Shown piece by piece: positions 35,990-49,375 of a stretch of 64,000 bases of DNA. The notes under the pieces are model-generated. The model saw only the letters and a program-made list of their open reading frames with translations. It had not been told where the DNA came from and did not search any database. The translations under genes were made by a program, and so were the position numbers. Origin of the DNA: Xylaria sp. FL1777 (Eukaryota > Ascomycota > Sordariomycetes > Xylariales > Xylariaceae); assembly GCA_022578965.1 (NCBI GenBank), contig MU400622.1:1-64000 (forward strand), written 5' to 3'. The first letter of the stretch is position 1; each line of letters opens with the position of its first letter.

Positions 35990-36810
35990 TGTTTTTAGCT
36001 ACTTATATCTGCTTTTAGGTATTAAAAATACAACAAAACTAGTTTTAGAATGCTTTAAAGCAAGAATTAATATAATAAATAAAGAATAATCTGCTAGATT
36101 ACTTAGGTTATTTTGTTTCTAAAGACCTTATTAGCACCTAGAATGCTACTTTTTTAGACTTTAACACAAATAAGAAGTTCTGCTTTTGTAAGCTTAGCAA
36201 AACACATACTAATAATGTTTGTTATACAATTAGCTATATAAGCAATATTATTAACTTGTTCTTTAATTTTACTTAATTTTTTTTGTTTTGTTTAATTTGC
36301 TTGCTTGTTAACGCTTAGCTTTATTAAATTATGCAACGTAAAAATTATAACGTTACTTAAGCTTTAAATTAAGCAAAAATTTACAAGAAAAGAACTAATT
36401 TTGCTGCTATACAACATAATAAAGCTAAAAAAAGCTATAATTATATTTATAAAGGTTGTTATGCCTTGCTTTTAGTTCTAGCTGCATTAATACACCAAAT
36501 TATTAATATGCTTACTTAGTAGCTTAATAAATATATGCTAAAACTTAAGCAGCTTTATTAAAAAATAGCTAACGAGAAATTTTAGCAAGCTTGCAAAGTA
36601 AAAAAAGCAGCTATACGTAAGCGTTAAAACAAAAAAGTAGCAGCTATATATTAGCGTTAAGAAAAAAAAAAAAACAAGCAGTGTTAGCGCGCTAAAAAAT
36701 AATAGCGTTAACTTTAGCTAGCATATAAAAAAGCGTAGCGCTGTATAAAAATAAGCGTATAGCAAAGTATAGTTAATATTTTTGTTTAGTAGAAAACTTA
36801 AAAAACTGCT
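35990..36810 (+). pseudogene. decayed ORF with basic Ala/Lys/Arg-rich C-terminus, family unknown
   Basis: Codons in phase with 36061 give about 260 codons interrupted only by TAA/TAG. The middle contains N-N-L-L-D-Y-L-G-Y-F-V-S-K-D and K-L-S-K-T-H-T-N-N-V, well-preserved soluble-protein sequence. From about 36500 the peptide is helical and strongly basic (K-I-A-N-E-K-F, K-V-K-K-A-A-I-R-K-R, then K-K-K-N-K-Q). Such tails occur at the C-terminus of pogo/Fot1-type transposases and of other fungal mobile-element proteins, but I see no DDE or tyrosine-recombinase motif. The upstream part before 35990 could not be followed. It is the first of several + strand fossils. Confidence 0.6.
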
Positions 36811-38090
36811 AATTTTTTTTTTTTTTAAACAAAGATTGCAAATGTGTTATTTTTACTTAAAAAATTAAACCTTAAAGTAAAAAAAAAACAAGCTTGCAGC
36901 GCTATGCTTGCAAAACAGCTTGCTTTTAATATATATTTAATTGTATAAAACTAAAAAAAAATATTTAATTAAATAAAGCAAGCTAACATTTTAAAAAATA
37001 AAATTTCTAACGCTTAAAGCTAACTTTTTACTTTTATTAACAAATATAAAAAACTAACTCGCAAAGTTAACTTAGCTAAGGTTTATGCTTTTATATATGT
37101 TTACTAGCTTTTTATTTTTTATTTTAGATAGCTTAATAGTAGCTTTTTTGGTATTTGTTTACTAGACATTTTGTTTATTAGCTTAAATAGTGTTTTTAGT
37201 TTTACGTTTAAATAAAACAACAAAAATATTAGCTTTGCTTATATTAATGCTTTGTAGCAAATAAACAGCTTTACTAACTAACATTATTTTTTTAATAACT
37301 AGCAATAGTAGCTTTACTAAATTATAAATAATCTTAAAATAAACTTATTTAAATAAAATTAAAAGTTTAAATTAATGCTAATAAGGTTTATTAATATGTT
37401 TTACATAACGTAATATAATTTTTATTAAACTATGTTTTGTAGATATTATATGCTGCTTTTTAGCTGTAATTTGGTTTATTATAGTTAGCTTTTTAGCTAT
37501 TTTAGCGTTTAAAAGCTTAATGTTTTTGTTTTTTAATACTTTATAAAAGCGTAGCTTTAAGCTTATTGTTAAAGGTTAAAAGTATAAGTTTAAGTTTTAT
37601 TTTAAAAGCTTTAGCTTATTTTTTTTTTATTAACGTATTTATTTATATTGCTTATAGGTTTCTTTTTTTTGTTAATAAGTATTTTGGCTTTATAGCTATA
37701 TTGCTTTGCTTAGTTTGCTTACTTTTTTAAATTTAATATGCTTGCTTAACTAATGTTATGCTTTTGTGTTTTTTGTAAGCTTTTTATAACTTTGTTTTTA
37801 AAACGCTGGTTTTACTTATATTAGCACTAAATATAAGTTAAGCAAATAATATTTGCAAAGTATAGTTATTTTGTTTAATTTAAGTATAACGTATAAAAAG
37901 TATATAATAATGTTTAAGTTTGCTTTAGTGTACGGTTTTATTTCTTTTTGCTTAATTAATTCAACATTAATTAGCTACTTTAATTAAAAGCTTTATTTAG
38001 GTATAATATTTTTATTGAAATATTGAATTTTTTTTCTTATTTTAGTTTTTTAACTTTTGTAGCTATTTTAATACTGCAAGCATTTATTAA
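36811..38090. other. AT-rich, no gene followed
   Basis: A-rich to about 37000, then T-rich on the + strand. Stops are frequent in all frames. No motif or array was recognised. Confidence 0.45.
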
Positions 38091-38184
38091 AGCGTAGTAG
38101 TAAACTTAGTATAAAGTAAGTTGTTCTTTTTTTAGTTAACAAGCATAGTAGTAAACTTAGTATAAAGTAAGTTGTTTTTTTTTT
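38091..38184. repeat. 51-bp tandem duplication
   Basis: AGCRTAGTAGTAAACTTAGT followed by ATAAAGTAAGTTGTT occurs at 38091 and again at 38142. The two copies are nearly identical. Confidence 0.88.
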
Positions 38185-38819
38185 AGTAAAGAAATTATTT
38201 TAATTACTATAACATAACTGTTATTTAAGTGTATAATATATTTATTGCTTTTGCTTTAAATATAACTAAGTAATATATTTAGCAATTTATTTATTTAGCG
38301 CAGAACTGTTTATAGTTTTAAAGTAATAACTTTTTACTTATTATGTTCTTTTTTCTTTTTTTTTGCTGCTTAATATACTGCTTACCTAAAGTACTTAAGT
38401 ATTTATGCTTTCTTTTTGCTTACTATACATATATATGTTTACTATTTTTGTTTTACTTTATTTTTTTTACTTTTTTTTTTTTATGCTATTTTTACTATTT
38501 TGTGTTGCTTTAAGCACAATAGTTTAATTAGCTGTTTAGTATTATTAGTACAAACGCAAGGTTTACGTTTGCTAAAAGTTTTATTATAACTTTACTTCTT
38601 TTTAAATAAAAAATAACAATCTTTTTTTTTAGCATAACATTATAAGTAAGTTAGTACTTATAATTTGCTTAAGTACTTAAGTACTTACTTATTTTGTTTT
38701 AACTTTAGTAGCTATTTTTTAATTAACTTATTATATTATATTTTTTGTTTTACTTTAAACGCTTGGTTTTTATGCATTTTAACTTTATTACTTTTATTTT
38801 AAGTATATTGGCTTATTTT

Positions 38820-41800
38820 TTTTTGTTTTGACTTTTGTAAACTTTTGCGCTTTCGTTTGTACGCTTTTTAGTTTTTTATTTGCTACTTTTTAAAACTTTA
38901 TTTTTTAGAATTAACTTATAAATATTAAGTGCTATAATAAGTATTACCTGTTGTTTTAAATTGTGCATTATTTGATTTACTTGCTAGCTTTTTATAATTT
39001 GTGCTTTTTTGTTTTTTAATAAGTAGTACGTTTTTTTTCTATGATTTGATTTTTTTTTTTACTGTAATACTAAACTTTACTTGGAATTTTTTGTTATGTT
39101 ATATTATATTGCTATAACATGTTTTATTACTAAGCGAAGTGCTTATAAATTTTACTTAAAGCGTAAAGCAGTTTAGTTTTTTTGCTAATTTTTTAATTAA
39201 GTTAAAACTTGTTATTGCTTGCAAAAATTATGCTGTTATGTTTTATAGTATTTTTGTATAGCTAAACAATAATTAATAATTTTATTTGTTTTATTTAGTT
39301 TTGCAAGAGAATCTATAGCTTGTTTTAAATACTATGTATACTTTAGCATATTTGCTAATTAACAATTATAATTGCTTTGTTTTTTTTAGCGGTAATATTA
39401 TAGGCTTAACAATTAATTTTAATATGTTTACTTATTTTGCTACTGGTTTTAAATATTTAATTAATATATTTAAAGTTAAAAAGTTTTAGGCTTAATACGT
39501 AACTTGCAATAAATTTGCTTATAAACGTTTTTTTTAGTGCTAATATGCAATTTTTTGTTAAAAACATTAAAACAACAATATATTTTTATTAGAACTTAAA
39601 TCTTTTTGCACGTTTTTTTAGTTAGCTTTAAAGGCTTCTTTTATTTGCTTTGGCAATATGCTGCTTGTTTGTTTGCTAGAAGATCTTACTTTTAAAGCTT
39701 TATTTAACGCATAAACAAAACTGCTTCGTAAAGCTTTAGCTAATAACATTTTTTAAATTTTAGACTTGTTTTATATAAAAACTAATGTTAAAAAAAATAA
39801 TAATAGTAATAAAAAGTAAAATAATTTACTTAGTAATAGCAGTAATAAACCTAGTAACGCTAGTAATGCTTAAAATAACTTTTCTGCTAATAACTAAGAT
39901 AACTTTGCTAATAACTGGGATAATTTTCTTGCTAACGCTTTAAATGCTAGTTTTTATAACGGTTTAAGTAAACCTTTTAGCAACTTTGCTGTTTATAGCG
40001 CTTTTTTTTTTAAAGTAAATAGCTTTAAAATATATTTTAAAATATATAACTATAAAGAATAGCGCTTTAACAAAAAAGGTTAACAGAAAGCTTTTTATCT
40101 TTTTTTTACTTTTGCTATAGCTTTTTTTTATTCTATTTGTTTTTTTTTAAAAGATAATAATGCTAGCGTTTTTTGCTTATTTAACTTTACATTTTTTTAA
40201 AGTTATATATTTAACTATGTTATAACTTTTAAACAAAGTTAATTACTTAGTTTCTATATTATAATAAACATAAATAATGCTAACAAAGGGCATACGCTTT
40301 ATTGCTTTATTTATAGTTATTATTATGCTAAAAATAAGCGTAGCACAGTTTTTGCAAAAACGTATATTAATGTTTAAGCTTTTAATAGCTTTTTTATTGT
40401 TTACGTTATTAATAATGAGTAACATTAATTTTTTGCTGCTAATTGTAGCATAAATGCCTTTTTATAAAATAGCTTTAATGTACTTATTTTTAGAGCAGTT
40501 ATATAAGCAAAAAAATCTAGCTAGCACTATTATTATATTAAGTATTTGCGAGCTTATGTTAACTTTTATGTTAAACATAAAAAGCTATTTAATATTGCTT
40601 TTGCATATATATGCTTTGTTTTTTTTTAAAAAAATATTTATATTATTTTGTAGCTTGCTTTGTTAGTTATACTTTATAAGGTTTTTAAAGCTTAGGTTTT
40701 TTTTAAAAAGAAGTTTAAGAATAAAAACTTTAATTTTTATAAGGAATTTTATAATAACTGCTTTTATAAAGGTATATTTTATAGGTTAAACAATGTTTTT
40801 TTTAATAGCTAAGTTTACGTTACTTAGTAAAAAAACCTAAAAATCTTTATAAACGTTTATAAATAATTAGCACGCTTTACTACTTTAATTTATAAAAAGT
40901 TTAAGCAAAGCAAAAGCATTTTAGCGCTTATTAAACGCTAAAAGTTCTAGTGCATTACTATGCTTAATTTTATTTAAGTAAACAGCACGTTATATAACTA
41001 CTGTTAGTTTTTTGTTTTTGTGTTTTTTAAAAATTAGTTAGTTTTTTTGCGTATTAACGATTATATTAATATATAGCTATATAACGTAAAATACTTTTTT
41101 TTTGCTACGTTTTTAAGCAATGTTAATTTATAGTAATTTTGCAAAGCTATTTAAAAGTATATTTTTAGCAGTAAGGCTTACGTAAAGAACTTTTTTATTG
41201 TTTACACTAAGCAAGCTTTTATAGTATAAGTTTTTAATGCTATTTATTATAACAATAAGTATATTATTGCTAAAAAGCAGTAGTAGTTTTTAGATATAAC
41301 ATTTAAAGATTTATTTTTTTAGCATAATAGTAATAATATAAAGTTGCTAGCTATTTACTAAGAACACATAGCTTAATTTGTTTTATAATAGTTTTTGCGT
41401 AATGCTTTTGTTTTGCTTTTTAATTACTAGCAAGATTTTTTTTTCTGTAATGCTATTTATATAAATATACTTTAGAAATAAAAGAGGTTTGCTATGCAAT
41501 TATATAACGTTAAGGCTTTTAAGGTTCTAGAATAGCCTAAAAACTAAGGAAAAGTATTCCTTGTTTAAATTGCTATGCTTATTATTACTATAGCAGAAAA
41601 GTTTAACTAAAATAAGTTTATAAACAAGCTTTTTTGCAAGTTTTAGCAGTTAAATTATACTTTTAAAGTTTTGCTGCATTAGTTTGTTTAAACTAATACT
41701 ACTTTTGCTTAGTTATATATTATTAGCGCTATTACGGTTAACTTAGATAACATTTTTAGCTTTGCTAAAAAAATGCAGTAGTTTATTAACTTTAGCTCTA

Positions 41801-44800
41801 AAAACTTTTTGTACTTTAATGCTATTAGTTTTTTCGCTTTTTGTTATATTATTTAAAGGTTTTAAAATATACTTTTCAAAAAGTATATTAGTGCTGTTTT
41901 TAATTGCTTGCTTGTTAGCTTGCTTGCTTTTGCTGCTTTATAGCAGCTTTTTTTTATAATAAACAGTAGTAAAATTAACATAAAGCTTGCTGTTTTCTTT
42001 TAGAAAAAAAAGCTTATACTGCAACAAACGTAGCAAAAGATCAGCTTTATTTGCTTGTTTTGCAGCTTTACAAAAAATAAGTTAAATTGCTTTGTTGCTT
42101 TAATTAGTAAGCTATACAAAAAGCAGAAATAGCTTGTTTTTTTTAGTAATATTTAGCTTTTGCACGGCTTTAAGCTTATTATAAGCAGCTTAAGTAGCAG
42201 CAAAACTACAACTTTCTATATAAAAGTTATGCTATATATTTAAAATGTTTTGCTAGTACGCTTTAATATTTTTTTGCTTTTTAAAAAAAATACTGCGGCT
42301 TTTTTTCTGCGAAGTATTGCTTGGCTTTTTTTTTGCTTTAATAAATTTGCTTTTGTTACTACGGATTAACTTTTTAGCGCTTTAAACTAGTAATGCTTGC
42401 TTATGTAATTTTACTTAATAAAGCATAATATTTTATACTTCTAGGGCATTTTTTTTTTTTTTAGCTACGCTAAAGTTTATACTAACAAAAACTATTAAAG
42501 CATTATTTCTTATGCTAACAAAAAATCTAACAAACTTGCTTTGCTATTTAATAAGCTAAATATTACTAAAGCTAGTACTTAGTAAAAGATTATAGCAATA
42601 ATTTTTAGCAGTTATTAGAATTTTTTTTGCGAAAACTTCTTTTTTAGGCTTATAGACTTGCTTTTTAAAGCTTTGCTTTTTATTAAACCTAACGTTTTTT
42701 AGTTTAAAACAAGCAAACTAAACAATAGCAATAATAATGCTTTTTTTAAGCGTTTTATAATACTTATTATAGCTAATAATAATAAGTAGCTTAACAATGT
42801 TATTAATAAAATGTTTTCTGTTTTTTTTAATGTTAACTTTAGTAGTAATTACTTTGTTATTAAAAAAGCCTTAGTTTTGCAAGTTTTTTGTTATTTTGCT
42901 AGCAAAGCTGCTATTTTTTCTAAAAAAAACAAAATTGCTAATTTGTTTAATTTTAAAAAGCTTGTTTATAATTTTACAAGCTTTATTACGAAGCATTATA
43001 AGCGCGTTTTTATAGCTTTTAACTTTTTTTAATTTATTACTTAGGTTGTTTTTTAGAAGCTTTAGCACAAAACTAACAATAACGCAATATATAACATTTT
43101 TTAAAACCTTAATACTTGCATTATTAATTTTGCGTTTTAAAAAACATAAGGCTACAAAAGTTATTTTAAAAGTATAACAGCTTTTGTTTAGTTTATTTTG
43201 TAGCAAACTACTGTTTTTATTTGTACGCTTTTTGCTTGCTACTTTTTTGCTAAATATATTAAGCTAAACGTTTTATAAATTAATAAAGCTTTTAAAATTA
43301 TTAAAGCTTTTGCTTTAATTTTTATTATTGTTTTTTTTAACGCTAAAGTTATTATTATGTTTAGCAATAAGCAGTAGCTGTTTTTTTTAGTTTTTATTAA
43401 AAATATGCATTTAATTAAAAAAAAAAAGCTATATTTTCTTAACTTTTTTGCGCTTTAGCAAAAAACTACGCTTACTATTAAGCTTTTTTAGTTTAGCGCT
43501 ATTAAGCTTGCTTGCTTAAACGCTAACTACTAATTTATTAGCAATATTTTTTAATTTGCTTTTTAAGTTTTTTATAACAACTAAATGTATAAAACCTAGC
43601 AGATTTTTTAAAACTGCTATAATATTTACTTTAATAGTATTATAGTTGCTTATGTACGCAAGTTTATATAAGCAGCAGTATTATAAAACACAAAAGGCTT
43701 TTTTTTTGTTTATAATATGCAAGGCAACAATAAGCGCATTATTAGCACAAGCTTTACTAACAACGTTAATATACGTTTAGCTTGCATATTTATGCTAAGC
43801 TTATTTAAGTTTAACATTTAAAGCACTTTTGCAAGTTATAACAACTTAACTAAAAAAGTGTTTATTATTATTGTTTTTTTATATAACATATAAATAAGCA
43901 ATATTTATAAATACATACAAAAGCTTTATTTTATTAAGTAGTACTTAAAGCTAGTTTAAATATATATAAGCTATAGCATTTAAAAAGCAAAAGCTAATAT
44001 TATTATTATTAACTTAGTTTAAACTAGCTTTTATAGTTTTTTAAGCAATTTTTGCTTTAGCTTTACTTTTTATACTTATATTAAGCTTGCTTAGTTCTTT
44101 GTTTGCTTGTTTTAAGCTTAAAATAGTTTTTAGCTTTATAAAGCGTTAGCTAATATTAAATAGTTTTTTAAGCTTGTTTTTTACTATTAAAAAAAAAGCG
44201 CTATTTATACGTATAAAGCTAACAAATATTACTTTTAAAACTTTTATTGCTTAAAATGTTTTATTTATTATAACTAAAGCAATTTATACTTATAGTAAAC
44301 ATGTTTTAATTATGTTTATAAGCATACTATTTATAAGTACTACGCTTTTATAAAGCTACTTTTTGTTAATTTATTTAATACTTTACGCTTAATTAATATT
44401 TGCTATTAATTTATAAGTTATATATTTTTTAAAACAATTGTTTTTTTTTATAAAACTTTTAAAAAAATAGCTAGTAAAGCTAATATTACGTAGCTATATA
44501 TGCAAGCTAGCAAGTTTTATTATAACATAGAAATCTTAAATTAAAAAGCCGCAGATTTTAAACAGTAAGATTAAGCAAAAAAGCAGCTTGCGTACAAGTT
44601 TAGCAAAGCGCTTAAAAAGCTAGTTCTGCAGTTTTTTGTTTAAAAAGGCGCGCCTTTATTTAACTTTAGTATATATTTTGTAAAACCTTTTGCTTTTGCT
44701 TTATTATTACTAACGCTTATTTTTAGTTAACGCTTTAGCAAATATTTTTACTAAGAACTTTTTTTAGCGTTTTGCTACATTTAATACTATTGCTTATGCT

Positions 44801-45472
44801 ATGTTTCCGTTTAATAAGCTACTATTAGAAAAACATTTTTGTACTTTTAATTACGTACTAATATTAGCAAACTTTAGCTTTAGCTAATTTAAACTTTATG
44901 CTTAGCTAAGTTTAAATGTTTTAAGGTTTATTTTTGCAAGCGTTTTTAAAAAAGATTTTTTTTTGTTTCTTTAAAATTACGCTAACTATATTATTTATAC
45001 TACTTTTTATAATAATGATTTTACTGCTTGCTTTTTTGTTAATAAATAGCTTTTTAGCATTATAACTTAAAACGATTTTATAACTATTTCAGTATTTTAT
45101 AAGTACTACTTAATCGAATGCTTTATTAATTTTATTACTAGATTTACTTATATATTTAGTTCTAGCAAGTTTTACTATTTTCTTTTTATAGTGCTTTTAA
45201 TAGTTATAAATAAGTGGAAAAATATAACCTATTATAAAAATACTGCGAATATTTTTTAGCTAGAGTTAAATTAAGATGCTTATTTTGTTTTACTAAACAT
45301 AAAGCTAGAGTTTTTTAGTCTTTATTTTCTTTTTATTTTTTTTAGTCCGCTAGATAATAATAGTAATAATAAATCTTTTTTTAGCAGCAAAAATAATTAT
45401 AACTTTTTTAGCAGCAAAGGTAACTGTAATTTTTTTAACAGCAAAAGTAATCATAATAATAATAGCTATTAG
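38820..45472 (+). pseudogene. very long decayed ORF (~2,200 codons), family unknown
   Basis: Codons starting at 39001, 39679, 40021, 41179, 42811 and 43381 are all in one phase. Reading TAA/TAG as former Gln/Arg/Trp gives an essentially continuous frame from about 38.8 to 44.8 kb; between 44.70 and 44.83 kb the phase shifts by one and continues to TAG at 45470. Visible parts are a Ser/Pro-type N-terminal region, an Asn/Ser/Lys stretch at 39780-39950 that was almost certainly acidic (Asp/Glu/Ser), a long globular region at 40.2-42.0 kb, a second Ser/Thr/Pro and acidic linker at 42.1-43.0 kb, a further globular region, and a Ser/Asn/Lys low-complexity tail at 45350-45470. The size and linker architecture indicate one large multidomain protein. 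No family was recognised. Confidence 0.7.
44644..44657. other. GC island: perfect palindrome AAAGGCGCGCCTTT
   Basis: An eight-base GC core (GGCGCGCC) survives inside DNA from which CpG is nearly absent. It lies within the 38820-45472 fossil frame, where it would encode Lys-Gly-Ala-Pro. Confidence 0.9.
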
Positions 45473-45739
45473 TAGTTTTATAAGCATACATACAATATAT
45501 CTTTTGCTATAATTACTAATTAATAAATTTTTAATATATGTTTATTATTTTTGTATGTTTTTACGATTAAGGTAGTTTTTTTTTTATAAGTACTTAGTAC
45601 TACTGTTTTTTATTTTTGCTTTTGCTATTTTTTTTTATAAATTATTTATAATTTGCTTTAATTTACTTTTTACTGTTATATTTTAGCAAGCTTATATAAC
45701 GTTAAATTAACCGCTTTAATTTACTTTTTACTATTATAT

Positions 45740-46930
45740 TTTAGCAAGCTTACATAATGCTTACTTAACTGCTTTAACTTATTTTTTATTGTTATATTTT
45801 ATTAAACTTACTTATTATAAGTTTTTTTGCTTTTAATATTTTTAAAACTAGTAGCTTAACTATTTTAAAACTTAAACCTGCTAAAATTATAGCTATTAAA
45901 ACTTAGTTTAATATAATTTTATAAAATAAAACTATAAAAAAAGACAATTAATAATATATAAACTATTAACTAATTGTTTTAAGCATTACATTTAGCAATA
46001 GTAGTTTAATTGTTATATTGTACTTTAAAAAAAACTTATTAAGTAAAGCTGATAATTAAAATTGTTTTGGTTAACTTATTTTTTACTGCAGTAACAAATA
46101 TACATAAAGTAACCTATTAAAAGCTATATTGTTTAAAAAGTTAAAAAAGCACGCTATAAAATTATATTAATAAAAGCCCTTTTTATTTTATATATTTCTT
46201 GCGATTTATAATATAAAAGCGCTGCAGTATTTTTTATTTAATATACTAGAAGTTTTAATAGGCTTTTTATATAATAACGAGCTAAAAGCTGGACTTTATT
46301 TCTGTTTGCTTTTTAATATATTTTATATTTGTTTTTTTGCTTTTTTGCAAAGTACAAAATCAAACATTTTAACTTATAGCTTCTTTTTTTACTTTACAAG
46401 CGTTTTTAATTAAAACGCTTATATTATTTTGCTAGTATATGCTAATAGTTATTAGTATTTAGTTATTTATTATAACATGTTTTATATGGCATTTTTTTTT
46501 GACTTTTTATATAACTTTGCGTAAGCTAACTTTATTTAACGTAATTTTGCTTATTTTATGCGTTTTATTAATAGTATGCTAAATAAACTTTGCTAAGTTA
46601 CTTAAATGCTTGCTTTTGCTTTTTAATAATACTATTTATAGTTTTGTAGCTTTTAGGTTATTAAAAATGCCTAGGCTTTTGTTTTAAAAAATAGTTTTTT
46701 AAACTTTTTTTAATTTATATTGTATTGCTATATTAAATCTTTTATTAAAGCTAAAACTTTAGCTATTTTAAACATTGTTAAATAGGCTTGCACGTAAATA
46801 AATTATAGTAAATCTTAGCTTTGCAATTTTTTTTTGCTAGCTAAAAAAAAACAAAAAAATAAGTTATAAAAAGCTTTTAAACTTTTTTGTTAAATCTATA
46901 AATGCTATTATTATGTTATGGGTTAATAAA
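45740..46930 (+). pseudogene. decayed ORF (~390 codons), family unknown
   Basis: Codons in phase with 46219 form a near-open frame on the + strand, again with TAA/TAG as the only stops. The best-preserved part, about 46205-46500, has A-L-Q-Y-F-L-F-N-I-L-E-V-L-I-G-F-L and then N-N-E-L-K-A-G-L, followed by a long Ser/Phe/Tyr region without strong features and a basic segment (A-K-K-K-Q-K-N-K) near 46845. It lies just downstream of, and in a different phase from, the large fossil ending at 45472. No recognised domain; it may be a separate gene or a further part of the same locus. Confidence 0.55.
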
Positions 46931-47950
46931 ATGCAAAGTTTTATAAAATATATAAAAACGCACTTAACTTTAACTTACTTTTTAAAGTATATTTTTTATT
47001 ATTGGCTTACTTTATTAGCTATTAATATATATGCATTAAAATGCTTAATCTTAATATATTAGTTTAATTGCTAATTTGTTTTTTATATTAATATATGCTT
47101 AATATTAATATATGCACTAGAGTGCTTTTAATAATAGCTTTTTGTTTATTTTTGTTTATAATTTGCTAGCAATTCTTTAGCTTTTTTTTCTAATTTTATA
47201 AAAGTAATCTATTTGTGATATTTAAGGCTTAAATTAATATACTTAAAAAAATATTTGCGTTTTTTATAATTTTTATCAATAATTCTTTTAATGTATAATT
47301 TTAAATAAATTTTGCTAGCATATAAAAAGTATTTATTAAAATAATCTATAAAAAGTATAAGTTTAAAATAATTTATAGAAATAGCATTATATATCTTGAA
47401 GTAAGCTAAAAACTTAAGTTTGTATGTTAACTGTTTAATTTTTTTAATAACTTTAAAAGATTTAGTAAATATAATGCTTTTTATAAAATACTTACTTAGT
47501 TTGCTATATAAAATCTTTATAGCTTATTATGCTGCTTTGCAGTTTTTTAACTTTTGTAATTATAAGTAAACTATATAAACTAAATAAAAACCCTGCAATA
47601 TTTTTATATTTATTAGTTTATTAATAAAAAGTAAGGTTAAAGTAAAAAAGCCTTTTTTTTGCTTAAAAGCACAAAAAAAGAACTTAGTATACTTTAACTA
47701 CTTATTTTTAATTAAACTAAGTTTTGTTTAATATAAAAAAGCGTACTATAAAAACTAAAGCTAATAGCTTATTAATTATGCTAGTTATTATTTTTTGTAT
47801 ATATAAGTAAAAACTATGCTATGTTTAACTTGCTTTTTTTTTAGTAGCTAAATAAAAACATTCTATATTTACTTTTAGGTTATAAGTTTTGCTATGTTTT
47901 TATTAAGTGCTTTACTTTTTACTTTTTTGCTTTTTAGTTGTTTAATAATT

Positions 47951-48185
47951 GCATTATATAGTTAGTATATACTTTTTTTATAGTTGCTTTTGCCTTTGGT
48001 TATTTATTGCATTATATAGTTAATGTATAAATATGCAAAGTAGCTAAAGCTTTATACTTAACGTTAAAAAGAATTAATTAATTAATTAATTAATTAATTA
48101 GTTAGTATATATTGCTTTTATTTTTAGTTATTTATTTAATTGCATTATATAGTTAGTATATACTCCTTTTGTAGTTACTTTTTGT
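47951..48185. repeat. three copies of a TGCATTATATAGTTAGTATA motif
   Basis: Copies near 47951, 48009 and 48141, the first and third followed by similar ACTTTTTTTATAGTTGCTTTT text. An ATTA/TTAA run at 48071-48102 separates the second and third. Confidence 0.75.
48030..48102. repeat. duplicated segment, copy 1 (partner at 49626)
   Basis: ATGCAAAGTAGCTAAAGC followed by TTTATACTTAACGTTAAAAA and an ATTA run. The same order of elements occurs at 49626-49690, about 1.6 kb away, with transitions between the copies. Confidence 0.8.
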
Positions 48186-49334
48186 TTTTTTTTCTTTGTA
48201 TTTTTTATGCTTATAAATAGCTCGCTTTAGTATTGCTACTAAAGCTTTATAATTTATAACTTAAATTTATATAAAAATTTATATATAAAAAAAAAATGTT
48301 TTATTTATTAACTTAGTTAGCGCTATTTTAGTAGCTTTTATATAATAGCTGCTTTTGCGTAGCTTACGTGCGTTTAGTTTTTTTTATTTTACTTTTTAAT
48401 TTTACAAAAGAGGTTGCAAAGTTTTTAAGTTCTTTAAAACTTTTAATGCTTGGCTATTGCTTTTATGTACTTTTAATAGTGCACTAATGCATAAAATAAT
48501 AAAGTAACGCTTAAATTGCAAACGTAATAAAAAAACATTATATACTTTTCTAGTTTTAAGTAGTTTTTTAAGTTTTAAAGTGTTAGCTTGTTTATTTAAA
48601 AAAAAATCATGCTTTTTTTAATATTTGCGTTTATTTAACTTTATTGCGTAGCTATATTAAGTATTAAAGTAAAATAAAGTAGTTAAGTAAGCTAATTAGC
48701 TTTTATAAGTCTAATTTTACGTAATAAAAACAAAGGCATAATATTGCTTTAAATTTTAAAGCATTAGCTTTAAAAATAAAATAAAACAGCATAAAAAATA
48801 ATTAAAGGCGTTTTATATAGCATTAAATAACTGTTTGCTTTAATAAATAATATGTTTAACAAAAAAAAAAGCAAAAGTTTAACTTAATAAACTTTGCTAA
48901 ATAACTAGCATAATAATAAAAAACTAGTTAATTAGTTAATTAAATTAACGCTATATAAAGATTTATAGTTTTTAAGCTTTTTTAAGGGCTTACAGTATAT
49001 AAAACTATTTTAAGTTATTTATTTTTAACTTTATAAAAAAAAACTATAGTATATAAAGTATTTTATAACTTAAACCTAAAAGCGCACATAATAGTTAAAC
49101 TGCATTTATTAGCCTTGCTTTTTAGGCTTTTGCTTAGTACTATATATATATAGCTGTTTTTTGTACAAAAAAATAAGCTAAAGTCCAAATATAAAAAAAA
49201 TATAATACAAATTATTGCTATACAAGCAGTAGTTTTAGTAACAATATTTCTATAGTTAGTTAAGCTTTAGTTTAAGCTGTATTTTAGTAGCTAAGCTATG
49301 TTTTAATGTTGTACAGTGCTATATAGTTAAACAA

Positions 49335-49336
<2 letters not shown>

Positions 49337-49370
<34 letters not shown>
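49337..49370. repeat. 34-bp homopolymer A tract
   Basis: Uninterrupted run of A. A poly-A end of a retroposed copy is possible, but no coding sequence or target duplication is visible beside it. Confidence 0.9.

Positions 49371-49375
<5 letters not shown>

Noticed and set aside
38660..38690. TTAAGTACTTAAGTACTTA palindromes as operator sites (also 62925-63030)
   Set aside because: Simple palindromes of this kind are expected at this base composition and no promoter or gene is adjacent.
40243..40666. Short frames at 40243-40425 (-) and 40454-40666 (+)
   Set aside because: Both are in other phases than the long fossil frame that spans them and are shadows of it.
41762..43206. Frames at 41762-41959 (+) and 42871-43206 (-) as separate genes
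   Set aside because: They overlap the long + fossil in other phases. The + frame at 42811-43032 is in phase with that fossil and is part of it.
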